Below, piece by piece: positions 27,690 through 35,418 of a stretch of DNA of 64,000 nucleotides. The notes under the pieces were generated by a model that saw nothing but the letters and a program-made list of their open reading frames with translations, did not search any database and was not told the origin of the DNA. The first letter of the stretch is position 1. Every line of letters starts with the position of its first letter. Source of the stretch: Ectothiorhodospira haloalkaliphila ATCC 51935 (lineage in GTDB: Bacteria > Pseudomonadota > Gammaproteobacteria > Ectothiorhodospirales > Ectothiorhodospiraceae); NCBI RefSeq assembly GCF_000633935.1, contig NZ_KK214996.1:541337-605336 (forward strand), given 5' to 3'. The translations under genes and the position numbers were made by a program.

Positions 27690-28130
27690 TCAGTCCCGAT
27701 GACAGTGGATGTCATCCCGCCGGGCCCGATCGCAGTAGCCCTCGTAGGCGGCATCGCCGGTCAGGTAGTCCTGCAGTGCCTGCGCGCCGCCCCCCTCCAC
27801 TTCCACCCGCGCAATCCAGGCACCGTAGGGGTCCTTGTTGAGCAGATCGGGCTGATCCATCACCGCCTCATTGGCCTCCACGATGGTGCAGTCCATGAAG
27901 TTGGGGATGGGGCCGGCCCACTTGCCGCTCTCGATGGTGGCCACCGGTTTACCCGGTGGCCGCCGTGTGCCGGGGCGACGCACGCGCACATGGAGGATAT
28001 GGCCGGCAATGGCCTGGGAGAGATCGGTCATGCCCACCGTGAGGGTGTCGTCCTCTTCCAGACGCAGCCAGATCTGGTACTCCGCGTCGTAATACAGCTC
28101 CGGTTTGAACTCGCAGCCATTGCATTCCAT
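27690..28130 (-). CDS. lbpA2: Second lipoate-binding protein (LbpA2-like)
   Basis: A 146-residue GcvH-fold protein starting at 28130 (MECNGCEF). The lipoyl-lysine is in TIESGKWAGPIPN (K70), and LNKDPYGAWIARV matches the fold's later motif. It begins with two cysteines (C3, C6) and ends in a His/Arg-rich tail. The open frame extends upstream to 28331, but that part is a shadow of hdrB2. It lies 5 bp after hdrB2. Two LbpA forms in one locus suggests different partner complexes. Confidence 0.88.
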   Translation of the reverse strand: MECNGCEFKPELYYDAEYQIWLRLEEDDTLTVGMTDLSQAIAGHILHVRVRRPGTRRPPGKPVATIESGKWAGPIPNFMDCTIVEANEAVMDQPDLLNKDPYGAWIARVEVEGGGAQALQDYLTGDAAYEGYCDRARRDDIHCHRD

Positions 28131-28135
28131 GCGGG

Positions 28136-29047
28136 TCAGAATACCCCCCGATCCTTGAGGAAACCAATGGAGTCGCTCACGTTTTCGTGAATCCCCAGCT
28201 TGCGGGGCGAGAGCCCCATGGCCAGGCCCAGCAGCTGGGTGAAGTACAGGATCTTCACGTTGGTCTTGATGCCGAATTCGGTCTCGGCCCGCACCTGGTG
28301 CATCTCCAGCCCCGAATGGCAGGTGGGGCATTCGGTGGCGATCACCTCGGCGCCGGAGTCTTCCGCCGCCTGCAGCAGGTTGAGCACCAGCTGGGTGGAG
28401 GTGTCGGAGTCCGACAGGGTGTGGGCACCGCCGCAGCAGGCGGTCTTGAGGGGGAAGTCCACATTCACGCCGCCGGCGGCTTCCAGCAGGTCATCCATGA
28501 AATGGGGCTTGTAGCTGGACTCGGAGCCCGGGCCCTGGTCCTTTTCCGGGAAGATCTGCCGGGGCCGGGTGTACATGCAGCCATAGTAGTTGGCGATCTT
28601 GATGCCGTTGAGGCTCTTGGTGAACTTCTTCTTGATGCCCTCGGGGCCCAATTCCTCCATCAGCCACTCCAGCAGGTGCAGGGTGCGCACGTCGCCGGTG
28701 TAGACGGGGTCATCGGACTTGCGGGCCAGGTCCTGAATGGTCTGCATCACTTCTTCGGAGGTGGCGGTTTCGAACTCGGCCTTCTTGAGGTTGTGATAGC
28801 AGCCATTGCAGGGCGCCATGACGGTGTCCAGCCCCATCTGCTCGGTGGCGATGGCCAGGTTGCGGGCCGAGAGATAGGTCTGCAGCATGGGATGAACGTT
28901 CTTCACCTCCATGGCCCCGCAGCAGTTGTAGTCCCGCAGATTTTCCATTTCCAGGCCCAGGGAGTTCACCAGCACCCGGGTGGACTTGTCATAGGGACCG
29001 CCGGAACCTTCCAGCGCGCAACCGGGGTAGTATGCAACCTTAGCCAT
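28136..29047 (-). CDS. hdrB2: sHdr complex subunit HdrB2
   Basis: A 303-residue HdrB-type protein with two CCG domains: the first uses YYPGC, NCCG and APCNGCY; the second YGCMY, TACCGG and ATECPTC. Such domains bind the noncubane [4Fe-4S] clusters of heterodisulfide reductase. The start at 29047 overlaps the hdrC2 stop by 8 bp. It acts in the cytoplasmic sulfur-oxidising Hdr-like complex. Confidence 0.94.
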   Translation of the reverse strand: MAKVAYYPGCALEGSGGPYDKSTRVLVNSLGLEMENLRDYNCCGAMEVKNVHPMLQTYLSARNLAIATEQMGLDTVMAPCNGCYHNLKKAEFETATSEEVMQTIQDLARKSDDPVYTGDVRTLHLLEWLMEELGPEGIKKKFTKSLNGIKIANYYGCMYTRPRQIFPEKDQGPGSESSYKPHFMDDLLEAAGGVNVDFPLKTACCGGAHTLSDSDTSTQLVLNLLQAAEDSGAEVIATECPTCHSGLEMHQVRAETEFGIKTNVKILYFTQLLGLAMGLSPRKLGIHENVSDSIGFLKDRGVF

Positions 29048-29756
29048 GGGCGGCCTCCTTCTGTTCACGGACGTATTGCTGGAGCACTTCGCCAGTGCGG
29101 CCCCAGGATTTGGTGCGGGGCTTCATGAGCACGTTGCGACCGAACTTGAGCCCCAGGCTCACCGGCAGATGCCGGGCCAGGCGCAGGCCGAACACCTGAA
29201 GCCAGTTCTGGAACATGGACTGACCGGTCTTCTTGTAGAAGCCCATGAGCACGTGGCTGTCCTCGATGCGCCCACGCGCGTAGATCTGCTCGGTGAATTC
29301 CTCGTCGAAGATGGTGGACGGCGTCTTCTCGGTGATGCCCTCCTCTTCCATCCAGTGGGCCAGGGCCTTCATGACGCCCTCGGGCCGCACGTCCTTGGGG
29401 CAGATGTTCGTGCACTTGTTGCAGGACACGCACTGCCAGACGATGTCCTTGTCCTTGATGATCTCTTCCTTGAGCCCCAGGCGAACCGCGTAAATCCAGT
29501 AGCGGGGATTGAACTGCACGTTCTGGGCGTACATGGTGCAGGAGTTGGTGCAGGAGCCACACTGCCAGCAGCGATGCACGTTCTCGCCGCCGGGGATGGC
29601 CTGGATCTTCGCCTCGAAATCATCATCGTAGTCGGTGAGGGTTCGCGGCGTGATCATCGTGTTCCAGTGCCCGGACACGTCCACCCCGTCCACCACCAGT
29701 TCGTCGTGGTGGAGCAGGCGTTCGGGCTCGATGAGGGACTTCTCGTGTATCGCCAT
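29040..29756 (-). CDS. hdrC2: sHdr complex subunit HdrC2
   Basis: A 238-residue iron-sulfur protein with two [4Fe-4S] ferredoxin-type sites: CWQCGSCTNSC, ending in the outlying Cys of the second site, and CVSCNKCTNICPKD. It passes electrons between HdrA and HdrB in the complex. It lies between hyp (44 bp upstream) and hdrB2 (overlapping). Confidence 0.94.
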   Translation of the reverse strand: MAIHEKSLIEPERLLHHDELVVDGVDVSGHWNTMITPRTLTDYDDDFEAKIQAIPGGENVHRCWQCGSCTNSCTMYAQNVQFNPRYWIYAVRLGLKEEIIKDKDIVWQCVSCNKCTNICPKDVRPEGVMKALAHWMEEEGITEKTPSTIFDEEFTEQIYARGRIEDSHVLMGFYKKTGQSMFQNWLQVFGLRLARHLPVSLGLKFGRNVLMKPRTKSWGRTGEVLQQYVREQKEAAHG

Positions 29757-29800
29757 GCTGTTCTCCGAAACTCGCTTTTAACGGGTTCGACACAGGCCGG

Positions 29801-30601
29801 CTAATGCCATGTCTGCGACGCGGCGGCGTGACGCTCACCGCGCCGTGCATCGATACCCAACAGTTTGACCACCAGCTCCATCGGGTCCTGCTTGGCGCCA
29901 AAGTCGCCCTGCAGGATGCCCAGGCCGCCGGAAATGGACCGCACATAATCCGAGTAGGCCCGCGCCAGGATGAGATCCGTCACGAACGGGAGATCCCGGT
30001 AGAACCCGCTGGCGGTGAGATGCTCCACAAACCAGCCGCGCACCCCCTCCAGGTGTTCCGGGGTTGCCTCCAGAGGCAGGATGTTCATGCCTTCGTTGCC
30101 GGCCACGAACTCGCGCACGGCACCGCTCATGGTCTGCGTATCCCACACCCAGCGGGTCATCAGGGGGACGGCATCCGGGTAACGGAAATGCAGCAGCTCC
30201 GCCGCCAGATCCCAGGCCGCACCGGATTCCTTGCGGGTCTGGGTGGGGATGCGCTCACAGAAGGCGCGCATCCGGCTCAGCAAATCACCCCGCCCATACA
30301 CCAGCCCCAGGATGGCCTCGGAAAAGGCCTCCGGGGACAGGTTCTGCATGGGCCCGGCCAGCTTGCGCCGGGCCGGGAAGACGCATTCCAGCAACACCCC
30401 GGAGACGTCCGCCCGCAAGGCTGCCGGGCGTTTATCCGGCAGCGCCGCGGTAAAGACCTGGTGCTTGCTGCGCAGCGCCTCCAGATAGGTCTCCACGCCC
30501 CCGCGCTCCTTCATGTCCTCCAGCAACTGTTCAAGCTTGCTGGCGGCAATGCGGGGCTCCAGGCGGATCTTCAGTGGAGCGGGCCGGATGTGCTTGTCCA
30601 T
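29801..30601 (-). CDS. Conserved sHdr-locus protein (Hyp)
   Basis: A 266-residue, mostly helical soluble protein without cofactor motifs. It occupies the slot between hdrA and hdrC2 in which published shdr clusters carry a conserved gene called hyp (order C1-B1-A-hyp-C2-B2). Its function is not established; a chaperone or structural role in the complex is inferred from strict linkage. The gap to hdrA is 7 bp. Confidence 0.8.
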   Translation of the reverse strand: MDKHIRPAPLKIRLEPRIAASKLEQLLEDMKERGGVETYLEALRSKHQVFTAALPDKRPAALRADVSGVLLECVFPARRKLAGPMQNLSPEAFSEAILGLVYGRGDLLSRMRAFCERIPTQTRKESGAAWDLAAELLHFRYPDAVPLMTRWVWDTQTMSGAVREFVAGNEGMNILPLEATPEHLEGVRGWFVEHLTASGFYRDLPFVTDLILARAYSDYVRSISGGLGILQGDFGAKQDPMELVVKLLGIDARRGERHAAASQTWH

Positions 30602-30608
30602 GGCCGCG

Positions 30609-31658
30609 TCAACCCGCCTTGCGGACCAGGGCCGTCAGATCCATCACGGCACGGCCACCAGCCGCCGCCCCCTGGGCGATGGAATCGTCGATGGTCTCCG
30701 GCCCATAGGCCGCGCCGCAGGAATAGACGCCGGGCCGGGAGGTGCCACAGGTGTTGGTGTACTGCTCACCCTTTTGCAGGAAACCATGCTTCTCCAGTTC
30801 CACCCCGAAGACCTTGGAGATCTCCGGGTTGTCCTGGTTGGGATCCATGCCGATGGCGTGCACCACCATGTCGAAGGGAATGACGATGGGTCGCTTGACC
30901 AGGGTGTCCTCCCCCTTCACCAGCAGGCGGCCATCCCCGGAGGCGGTCACCTCGGCGATACGGGCCTTGACGAACTTGGTCTTGAACTCTTCCTGGGACT
31001 TCCAGTAGAAGCGGTCCTCGTAGAGCCCGAAGGTGCGGATGTCCATGTAGTAGATGAACACGTCTGTCTCGGGAGACATTTCCTTGATCTCGATGGCCAG
31101 GTTGGCCGAGACGGTGCAGCAGATCTTGGAACACCACTCACGCCCGATCTGCCGATCCCGGGACCCCACGCACAGCAGGATGGCCACCCGCTCGGGTACG
31201 CGCCCATCCGAGGGACAGGCGATCTTGCCGGACGCCACCATCTGCTCCATCTGGGTGCTGGTGAGCACGTCAGGAAAGGTGCCAAAGCCCCACTCGGGCT
31301 TGTTCACGGAGTCAAAGTGGGTGAAACCGGTGGCCAGGACCACGGCCCCGGCCTTCACCTGCTTGTTGTTGCTCAGCTTGGCGGTGAAGTTGCCGGGCTC
31401 GCCATCCAGCTTCGTGACGCGGGTTCCCTTGTGGATGGTGACGGCCTTGTCGTCCTCCACCCGCTTGACCATGCGACCGATGGCATCCTTGGCCCACTCG
31501 CCGGAGGGCACCAGCTTGGCGTAGCCGGAGAGGATGGGGGCACCGCCCAGCACCTCTTCCTTTTCCACCATCACCACCTTGTAGCCGGCGCCGGCCACCT
31601 GCGCGGCGGCCGACAGGCCGGACGGCCCCGACCCGACGATCAGTACTGTATCCTGCAT
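30609..31658 (-). CDS. hdrA: sHdr complex subunit HdrA (FAD and iron-sulfur)
   Basis: A 349-residue flavoprotein with the N-terminal GSGPSGLSAA dinucleotide motif, a KEEVLGGAPILSG segment that contacts FAD, and the sHdrA-type cysteine patch SKICCTVSANLAI that coordinates a [4Fe-4S] cluster. It is the central electron-handling subunit. It begins 6 bp after hdrB1. Confidence 0.94.
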   Translation of the reverse strand: MQDTVLIVGSGPSGLSAAAQVAGAGYKVVMVEKEEVLGGAPILSGYAKLVPSGEWAKDAIGRMVKRVEDDKAVTIHKGTRVTKLDGEPGNFTAKLSNNKQVKAGAVVLATGFTHFDSVNKPEWGFGTFPDVLTSTQMEQMVASGKIACPSDGRVPERVAILLCVGSRDRQIGREWCSKICCTVSANLAIEIKEMSPETDVFIYYMDIRTFGLYEDRFYWKSQEEFKTKFVKARIAEVTASGDGRLLVKGEDTLVKRPIVIPFDMVVHAIGMDPNQDNPEISKVFGVELEKHGFLQKGEQYTNTCGTSRPGVYSCGAAYGPETIDDSIAQGAAAGGRAVMDLTALVRKAG

Positions 31659-31664
31659 GATGCC

Positions 31665-33071
31665 TTACCCCCCATAAGCCAGTTCGGGTTTGTAGAGATA
31701 TTCGATGTTCCCCTGCTCCACCTCCTTGAGGTAGGCCTGGAAGTTCTTCTTGGCCTCTGACCAGGAGATGCCCATCTTTTCCACCAGGTCCTCGCAGGGC
31801 GAGGCATGCCACTGCAGCTGCACGATCTTGAGAGGATCGGCGCCGCAGGCCAGTGCGGCAAATTGCACCTCGGCCATGATGGGGATCTGGAAGTCCTGTT
31901 CGTGGGCCTTGCCGATCCACTGGTTCTTGTCCATGGTGGTCACGCAGCCGGTGTCGTTGGCCAGCATCACATCGGCATTGGCCTCTTCCCGGGCCACGCG
32001 GATCTTGCGGTTCATGGTGAACGAACGGGTGAACTCGCGCTCCGAGATGATGTGCCGGAAGCCAAAGCCACAGCAGTCGTACCAGGTGGAGTAGTCGATC
32101 ACCTGGGCACCCAGGGCCTGGGCCATGGAGGTGATGATGGCGGTGCGGTTGCCACCCAGCACCTCGGGATCATAGACCGCATCCTCGTGGATCATCTTGT
32201 AGTAGTGGCAGGCCACATGGGCGGTGGTGCGGATGTGGGAGACATCGATCTTCTGCAGTTCCGAGGCGATGCGGTTGCGCATCACGTGCACCCACTCGGA
32301 GTAGTGGATGATCTCCTCGGGGATGACGAGCTTGCCATCCACCAGGCGCCCCAGCTTGTCCAGGATCTTGGTGACCTTCTCGCGTAGTTCCGGGGATTCG
32401 ATCAGGTACTTGCGGATCTCCTTGTAGTTGCCGAAGGAGGTGCCGCAGTGCACCAGCGGGTAGAAATGCCCGGCCTCGTGGCCGTGCTGCTGGCCGGATA
32501 CATAGGCCTGATGGAAGTTGCGCAGGAACACGGCCGCCAGGGATTCCACGTTGCCGATGCCCGAGCCATGGTAGTTCCAGGCGGTGCAGGAGGTCTGGTC
32601 GGTCTCGTCCAGGTAGTCCTTGCCCGGCACAAAGCCGAACTCGTTCATGAACCACAGTAATGAGGTGGGATAACCGGGGATGTTGCCGCACTGACCGCAG
32701 GACTTGTGGTGCCACAGCTGCTTGGTGGGCACCTTCTTGTCCCAGCCGAAGAGGGTCTTGACCATCTTGGGCTCGTGCTGGTCCTCGATGCGATGGATCA
32801 GGATCTTGCCTTCCTTCTCCAGCTCGTACATGTGCTCGCGCACATCATCCATGCGGTCACCCAGATCGATGGTGCGTCGATCCACGTGCTTGCGCACCCA
32901 GTCGGTGGCCTTGACGGCCTCCTCGCGGGAGAGCTGGGTCTGCTGGAAGAAGGAACCGTGTCCGGCCACGCCCTGGCCGTCGGTATTGTGAAAACCGGGT
33001 TTCATGGCACCGGCGCCGGTGCCTTCGGCGGTGGCGTTGTGCCCACCGGGGGTCTGGTCTTTAGCTGTCAT
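31665..33071 (-). CDS. hdrB1: sHdr complex subunit HdrB1
   Basis: A 468-residue HdrB-like protein, longer than HdrB2 because of an N-terminal region of about 110 residues that starts with a Gly/Thr-rich tail. Its C-terminal CCG domain is clear (ACHYYKM, then YDCCGFGFRH and GCVTTMD), while the first CCG region is altered (SCGQCGNIPGY, TSCTAW, VHCGTSFG). This asymmetry between B1 and B2 is typical of sulfur-oxidising Hdr. It may carry the substrate-binding site. Confidence 0.92.
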   Translation of the reverse strand: MTAKDQTPGGHNATAEGTGAGAMKPGFHNTDGQGVAGHGSFFQQTQLSREEAVKATDWVRKHVDRRTIDLGDRMDDVREHMYELEKEGKILIHRIEDQHEPKMVKTLFGWDKKVPTKQLWHHKSCGQCGNIPGYPTSLLWFMNEFGFVPGKDYLDETDQTSCTAWNYHGSGIGNVESLAAVFLRNFHQAYVSGQQHGHEAGHFYPLVHCGTSFGNYKEIRKYLIESPELREKVTKILDKLGRLVDGKLVIPEEIIHYSEWVHVMRNRIASELQKIDVSHIRTTAHVACHYYKMIHEDAVYDPEVLGGNRTAIITSMAQALGAQVIDYSTWYDCCGFGFRHIISEREFTRSFTMNRKIRVAREEANADVMLANDTGCVTTMDKNQWIGKAHEQDFQIPIMAEVQFAALACGADPLKIVQLQWHASPCEDLVEKMGISWSEAKKNFQAYLKEVEQGNIEYLYKPELAYGG

Positions 33072-33124
33072 GGGTGTGCCACTCCTCTACGCTCGGCATG
33101 TGGTGGTGCAAGGCGAAGGTGGGC

Positions 33125-33808
33125 TCAATCTTCTTCCTGTTCTTCGAGCCACTCGTCGTATTCCTCCCTCTTCTCGTCGATGAAATCCTCGATCACGTCG
33201 AACAGGTTTTCATCCATCAGCTCAAGCGACTTGAGCACCCCCGTCATCTCCCAGATGGTGTACATCTCTACGGATGTTTTCAGGGAGATCTCCCAGGCGG
33301 TATCGGTGGTCTGCAGGGTCTGCATGGGGATGGCCTTGCGCAGGATGCGCAGGTCCCCGTCCACCTTTTGAATGTTCGGACCCCAGTCGGGGAAGTGGTC
33401 GGGCTGGATCATGTCGGGGGAGAGCTGATTGCCGGTGGTGATCAGCTTGAGCATCACCCGGCCGAAAGGCCGCAGCACATCCTTGGCCGACTGCATCTCA
33501 TGCTTGATGGCCACCTCCCGCATGATGGCCACCAGGCCGCCAGGGGAGTTCTTGAAGGGACAGCGGGCCGCGCAGGTCATGCACTGGGCGCAGGCCCAGA
33601 TCTTTTCCTGCATGGCGTCGTAGATCTGCTCCACGTTCTCGGTCCAGAGCAGCTGCACGATCTCGCGGGGGCTGTAATCGTAGAACTGGGCCGAGGGGCA
33701 GGTGGCGGTACAGATACCGCAGTTGAGACACCCGTTCAGCTCGTGGTCGTAACGGAAGTCCCCACGAATGTCGTCGTAGATCTGCTGCATTTCCGCATAG
33801 GTTGCCAT
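33125..33808 (-). CDS. hdrC1: sHdr complex subunit HdrC1
   Basis: A 227-residue iron-sulfur protein with CLNCGICTATCP and CAQCMTCAARCP, both complete [4Fe-4S] sites, and an acidic, Glu-rich C-terminus (EEYDEWLEEQEED). An AGAGGT ribosome-binding site precedes the ATG. As hdrC1 it leads the C1-B1-A-hyp-C2-B2 order. Confidence 0.94.
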   Translation of the reverse strand: MATYAEMQQIYDDIRGDFRYDHELNGCLNCGICTATCPSAQFYDYSPREIVQLLWTENVEQIYDAMQEKIWACAQCMTCAARCPFKNSPGGLVAIMREVAIKHEMQSAKDVLRPFGRVMLKLITTGNQLSPDMIQPDHFPDWGPNIQKVDGDLRILRKAIPMQTLQTTDTAWEISLKTSVEMYTIWEMTGVLKSLELMDENLFDVIEDFIDEKREEYDEWLEEQEED

Positions 33809-33917
33809 GAGATACCTCTTTGCATATCGCGGGGCGTTATGGATCTATGCCCTAGTAAAACTGTCAACTTTTCAGTTGTTCAGGAAGTCTAGACCATTTC
33901 CAGGACTTCGCGAGCCG

Positions 33918-34385
33918 TTACACGTACAGGCAGATATCCGAGTCGCCGGCGAACTCGAAAAAGGTGGCGGCACCGCCATAGTCGATGCCTTCGATGAAGT
34001 CGCCCCGGGCCATGTCGAACAGATCCACGGTCATCTGACAGGCCACCATCTTCACGTCGGCCTCCAGGCACATCTCCCGCAGCTCTTCCACGCTGGCCAC
34101 GCCCTTGGACTTCATCTTCTTCTTCATCATGGAAGTCATCATGCCCTGCATGCCGGGCAGGGCCTGCAGCAGCACGGGCATCGGCATGGGCATGGGCATG
34201 CCCGGATTACCCAGCGACGTCACCTGCAGATCCGGCTTTTTCTTCAGCAGCTGAAGGCCGTAAAAGGTGAAGAAGACCTGCACCTGGTAACCCAGGGCAG
34301 CGGCCGTCGAGGCCAGGATGAAAGGGGGGTAGGCCCAGTCCAGGGTCCCCTTGGTGGCGATGATGGCGAGTTTCTTTTCCGACAC
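33918..34385 (-). CDS. DsrE2-like sulfur-trafficking protein
   Basis: A 155-residue DsrE/F/DrsH-like protein. It opens with the KKLAIIATKGTLDWAYPP strand-loop and has a Met-rich linker (PGMPMPMPMP, then MQGMMTSMMKKKMKSKG), which may be a membrane-associated or flexible stretch. Candidate sulfur-carrying cysteines are C106 and C116. Placed between tusA and hdrC1, it is expected to pass sulfur from TusA to sHdr. DsrE2 is the closest named relative I can give. Confidence 0.82.
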   Translation of the reverse strand: MSEKKLAIIATKGTLDWAYPPFILASTAAALGYQVQVFFTFYGLQLLKKKPDLQVTSLGNPGMPMPMPMPVLLQALPGMQGMMTSMMKKKMKSKGVASVEELREMCLEADVKMVACQMTVDLFDMARGDFIEGIDYGGAATFFEFAGDSDICLYV

Positions 34386-34495
34386 GTCCTACAACCTCCT
34401 TAAATCTGCCTGCTTGAACTGCCAGGTCATTGGCCCTTGATCCAGGGGCTCTTGATCGAGATGGCCGTCGCGGGGCGACGGCCACGCAGCCCTTG

Positions 34496-34726
34496 TCAGG
34501 ACTTGCGCATCAGGAAGTAGAACTTGCCGCCCTCTTCCTTGTGCTCCATCAACTCGTTGCCGGTCTGCTTGGCAAAGGCCTCGAAGTCCTTCACCGCGCC
34601 CGGGTCTGTGGCGATGATGTGCAACACCTGTCCGCTGGACAGGGAGGCCAGGGCCTTCTTGGCGCGCAGAATGGGCAGCGGGCAGTTCAGTCCGGAGGCA
34701 TCCAGTTCCTGGTCGAAATCAGCCAT
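34496..34726 (-). CDS. tusA: Sulfur carrier protein TusA
   Basis: A 76-residue TusA-fold protein with the active Cys in LNCPLPILRAKK (C15). It accepts persulfide sulfur and hands it on to DsrE-type carriers. It is the first gene of the sHdr run, which points to a dissimilatory role rather than tRNA thiolation. A GAGGAG-like ribosome-binding site lies upstream. Confidence 0.94.
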   Translation of the reverse strand: MADFDQELDASGLNCPLPILRAKKALASLSSGQVLHIIATDPGAVKDFEAFAKQTGNELMEHKEEGGKFYFLMRKS

Positions 34727-35103
34727 GGTTCAATCACTCCTCTAGCGCGGGACGAGCGGCATTCTGATGCAACCGCGGCAATGTCCCCAATGTTATGTGG
34801 AAAAGCCTTCGCCGCCAGATCATCGCATGAATGCGCCAGGCTCCGGGGCTTTGGCGTCTTAAGGATTTTTTATCCCTTGAAGCATCATACTTATAGCCGG
34901 TCGGCCCGAGTTGATTTGCGACAACTCAATTGCGACACACGTTACCGTATTAGCATATACTAAGACAACATATAATTAGACGCTCTGGAAATTTCATGCG
35001 GGGATTGCGCTCCTGAACCAAGGGGCCGCGTCGATGTCTGAGGCGTGGTAGTGTTCAGCGGGCCGGGACCATCCCCGCCACATCAGCCGAGGACCCCCAG
35101 ACC
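34727..35103. promoter_or_regulatory. Divergent intergenic region between tusA and a + strand gene
   Basis: A 377-base gap with no gene that I can support. The stretch 34890-34985 is AT-rich and the likeliest site for both promoters. Two direct copies of TTGCGACA (34916-34923 and 34930-34937) lie 14 bases apart, the spacing expected of a dimeric or tandem regulator site. A TATACT -10-like hexamer lies near 34955 on plus. Confidence 0.4.
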
Positions 35104-35418
35104 ATGGACAAGAAAGCCTTTGCCGTTGACACCCAGTACGCTGTCACCCTGCGTGACACCAATGGCCGGCTCCGGCCCGCCAACCTGTATGTCCACCAGC
35201 TCTTCGACCAGGACATGATCGCCCGCCGCACCGACGGCGGCGCCCAGTCCGGCCTGCTGTTCAAGATCCCTTATAAGGATGTGGCGCGGGTGGTGCGCAC
35301 GCTGCCGGTATCCGACAAGAAACGCTTCATGCTGCCCGAAGCCATGTTAAAGCCGAAATTATGGGAAAACCGAAGTTCCATGGCCGCCTATTCTTCGTCC
35401 CCGGGACTGGGCAAGTAG
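35104..35418 (+). CDS. Conserved small protein of unknown function
   Basis: A 104-residue cytoplasmic protein. It is recognisable only as a conserved small protein with an ANLYVHQLFDQDMIARRT core and a KIPYKDVARVV segment. The last 58 bases overlap the next gene's chosen start. The final 25 residues may be less reliable than the rest because of that overlap. No function can be given. Confidence 0.55.
   Translation: MDKKAFAVDTQYAVTLRDTNGRLRPANLYVHQLFDQDMIARRTDGGAQSGLLFKIPYKDVARVVRTLPVSDKKRFMLPEAMLKPKLWENRSSMAAYSSSPGLGK

Noticed and set aside
26734..28130. Glycine cleavage H proteins
   Set aside because: The fold is shared, but gcvT and gcvP are absent and both lie in the sulfur locus, so LbpA is preferred.
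21171..34726. Methanogen-type heterodisulfide reductase or reverse Dsr pathway
   Set aside because: The C1-B1-A-hyp-C2-B2 order with LbpA and lip genes identifies sHdr; no dsrAB is present.
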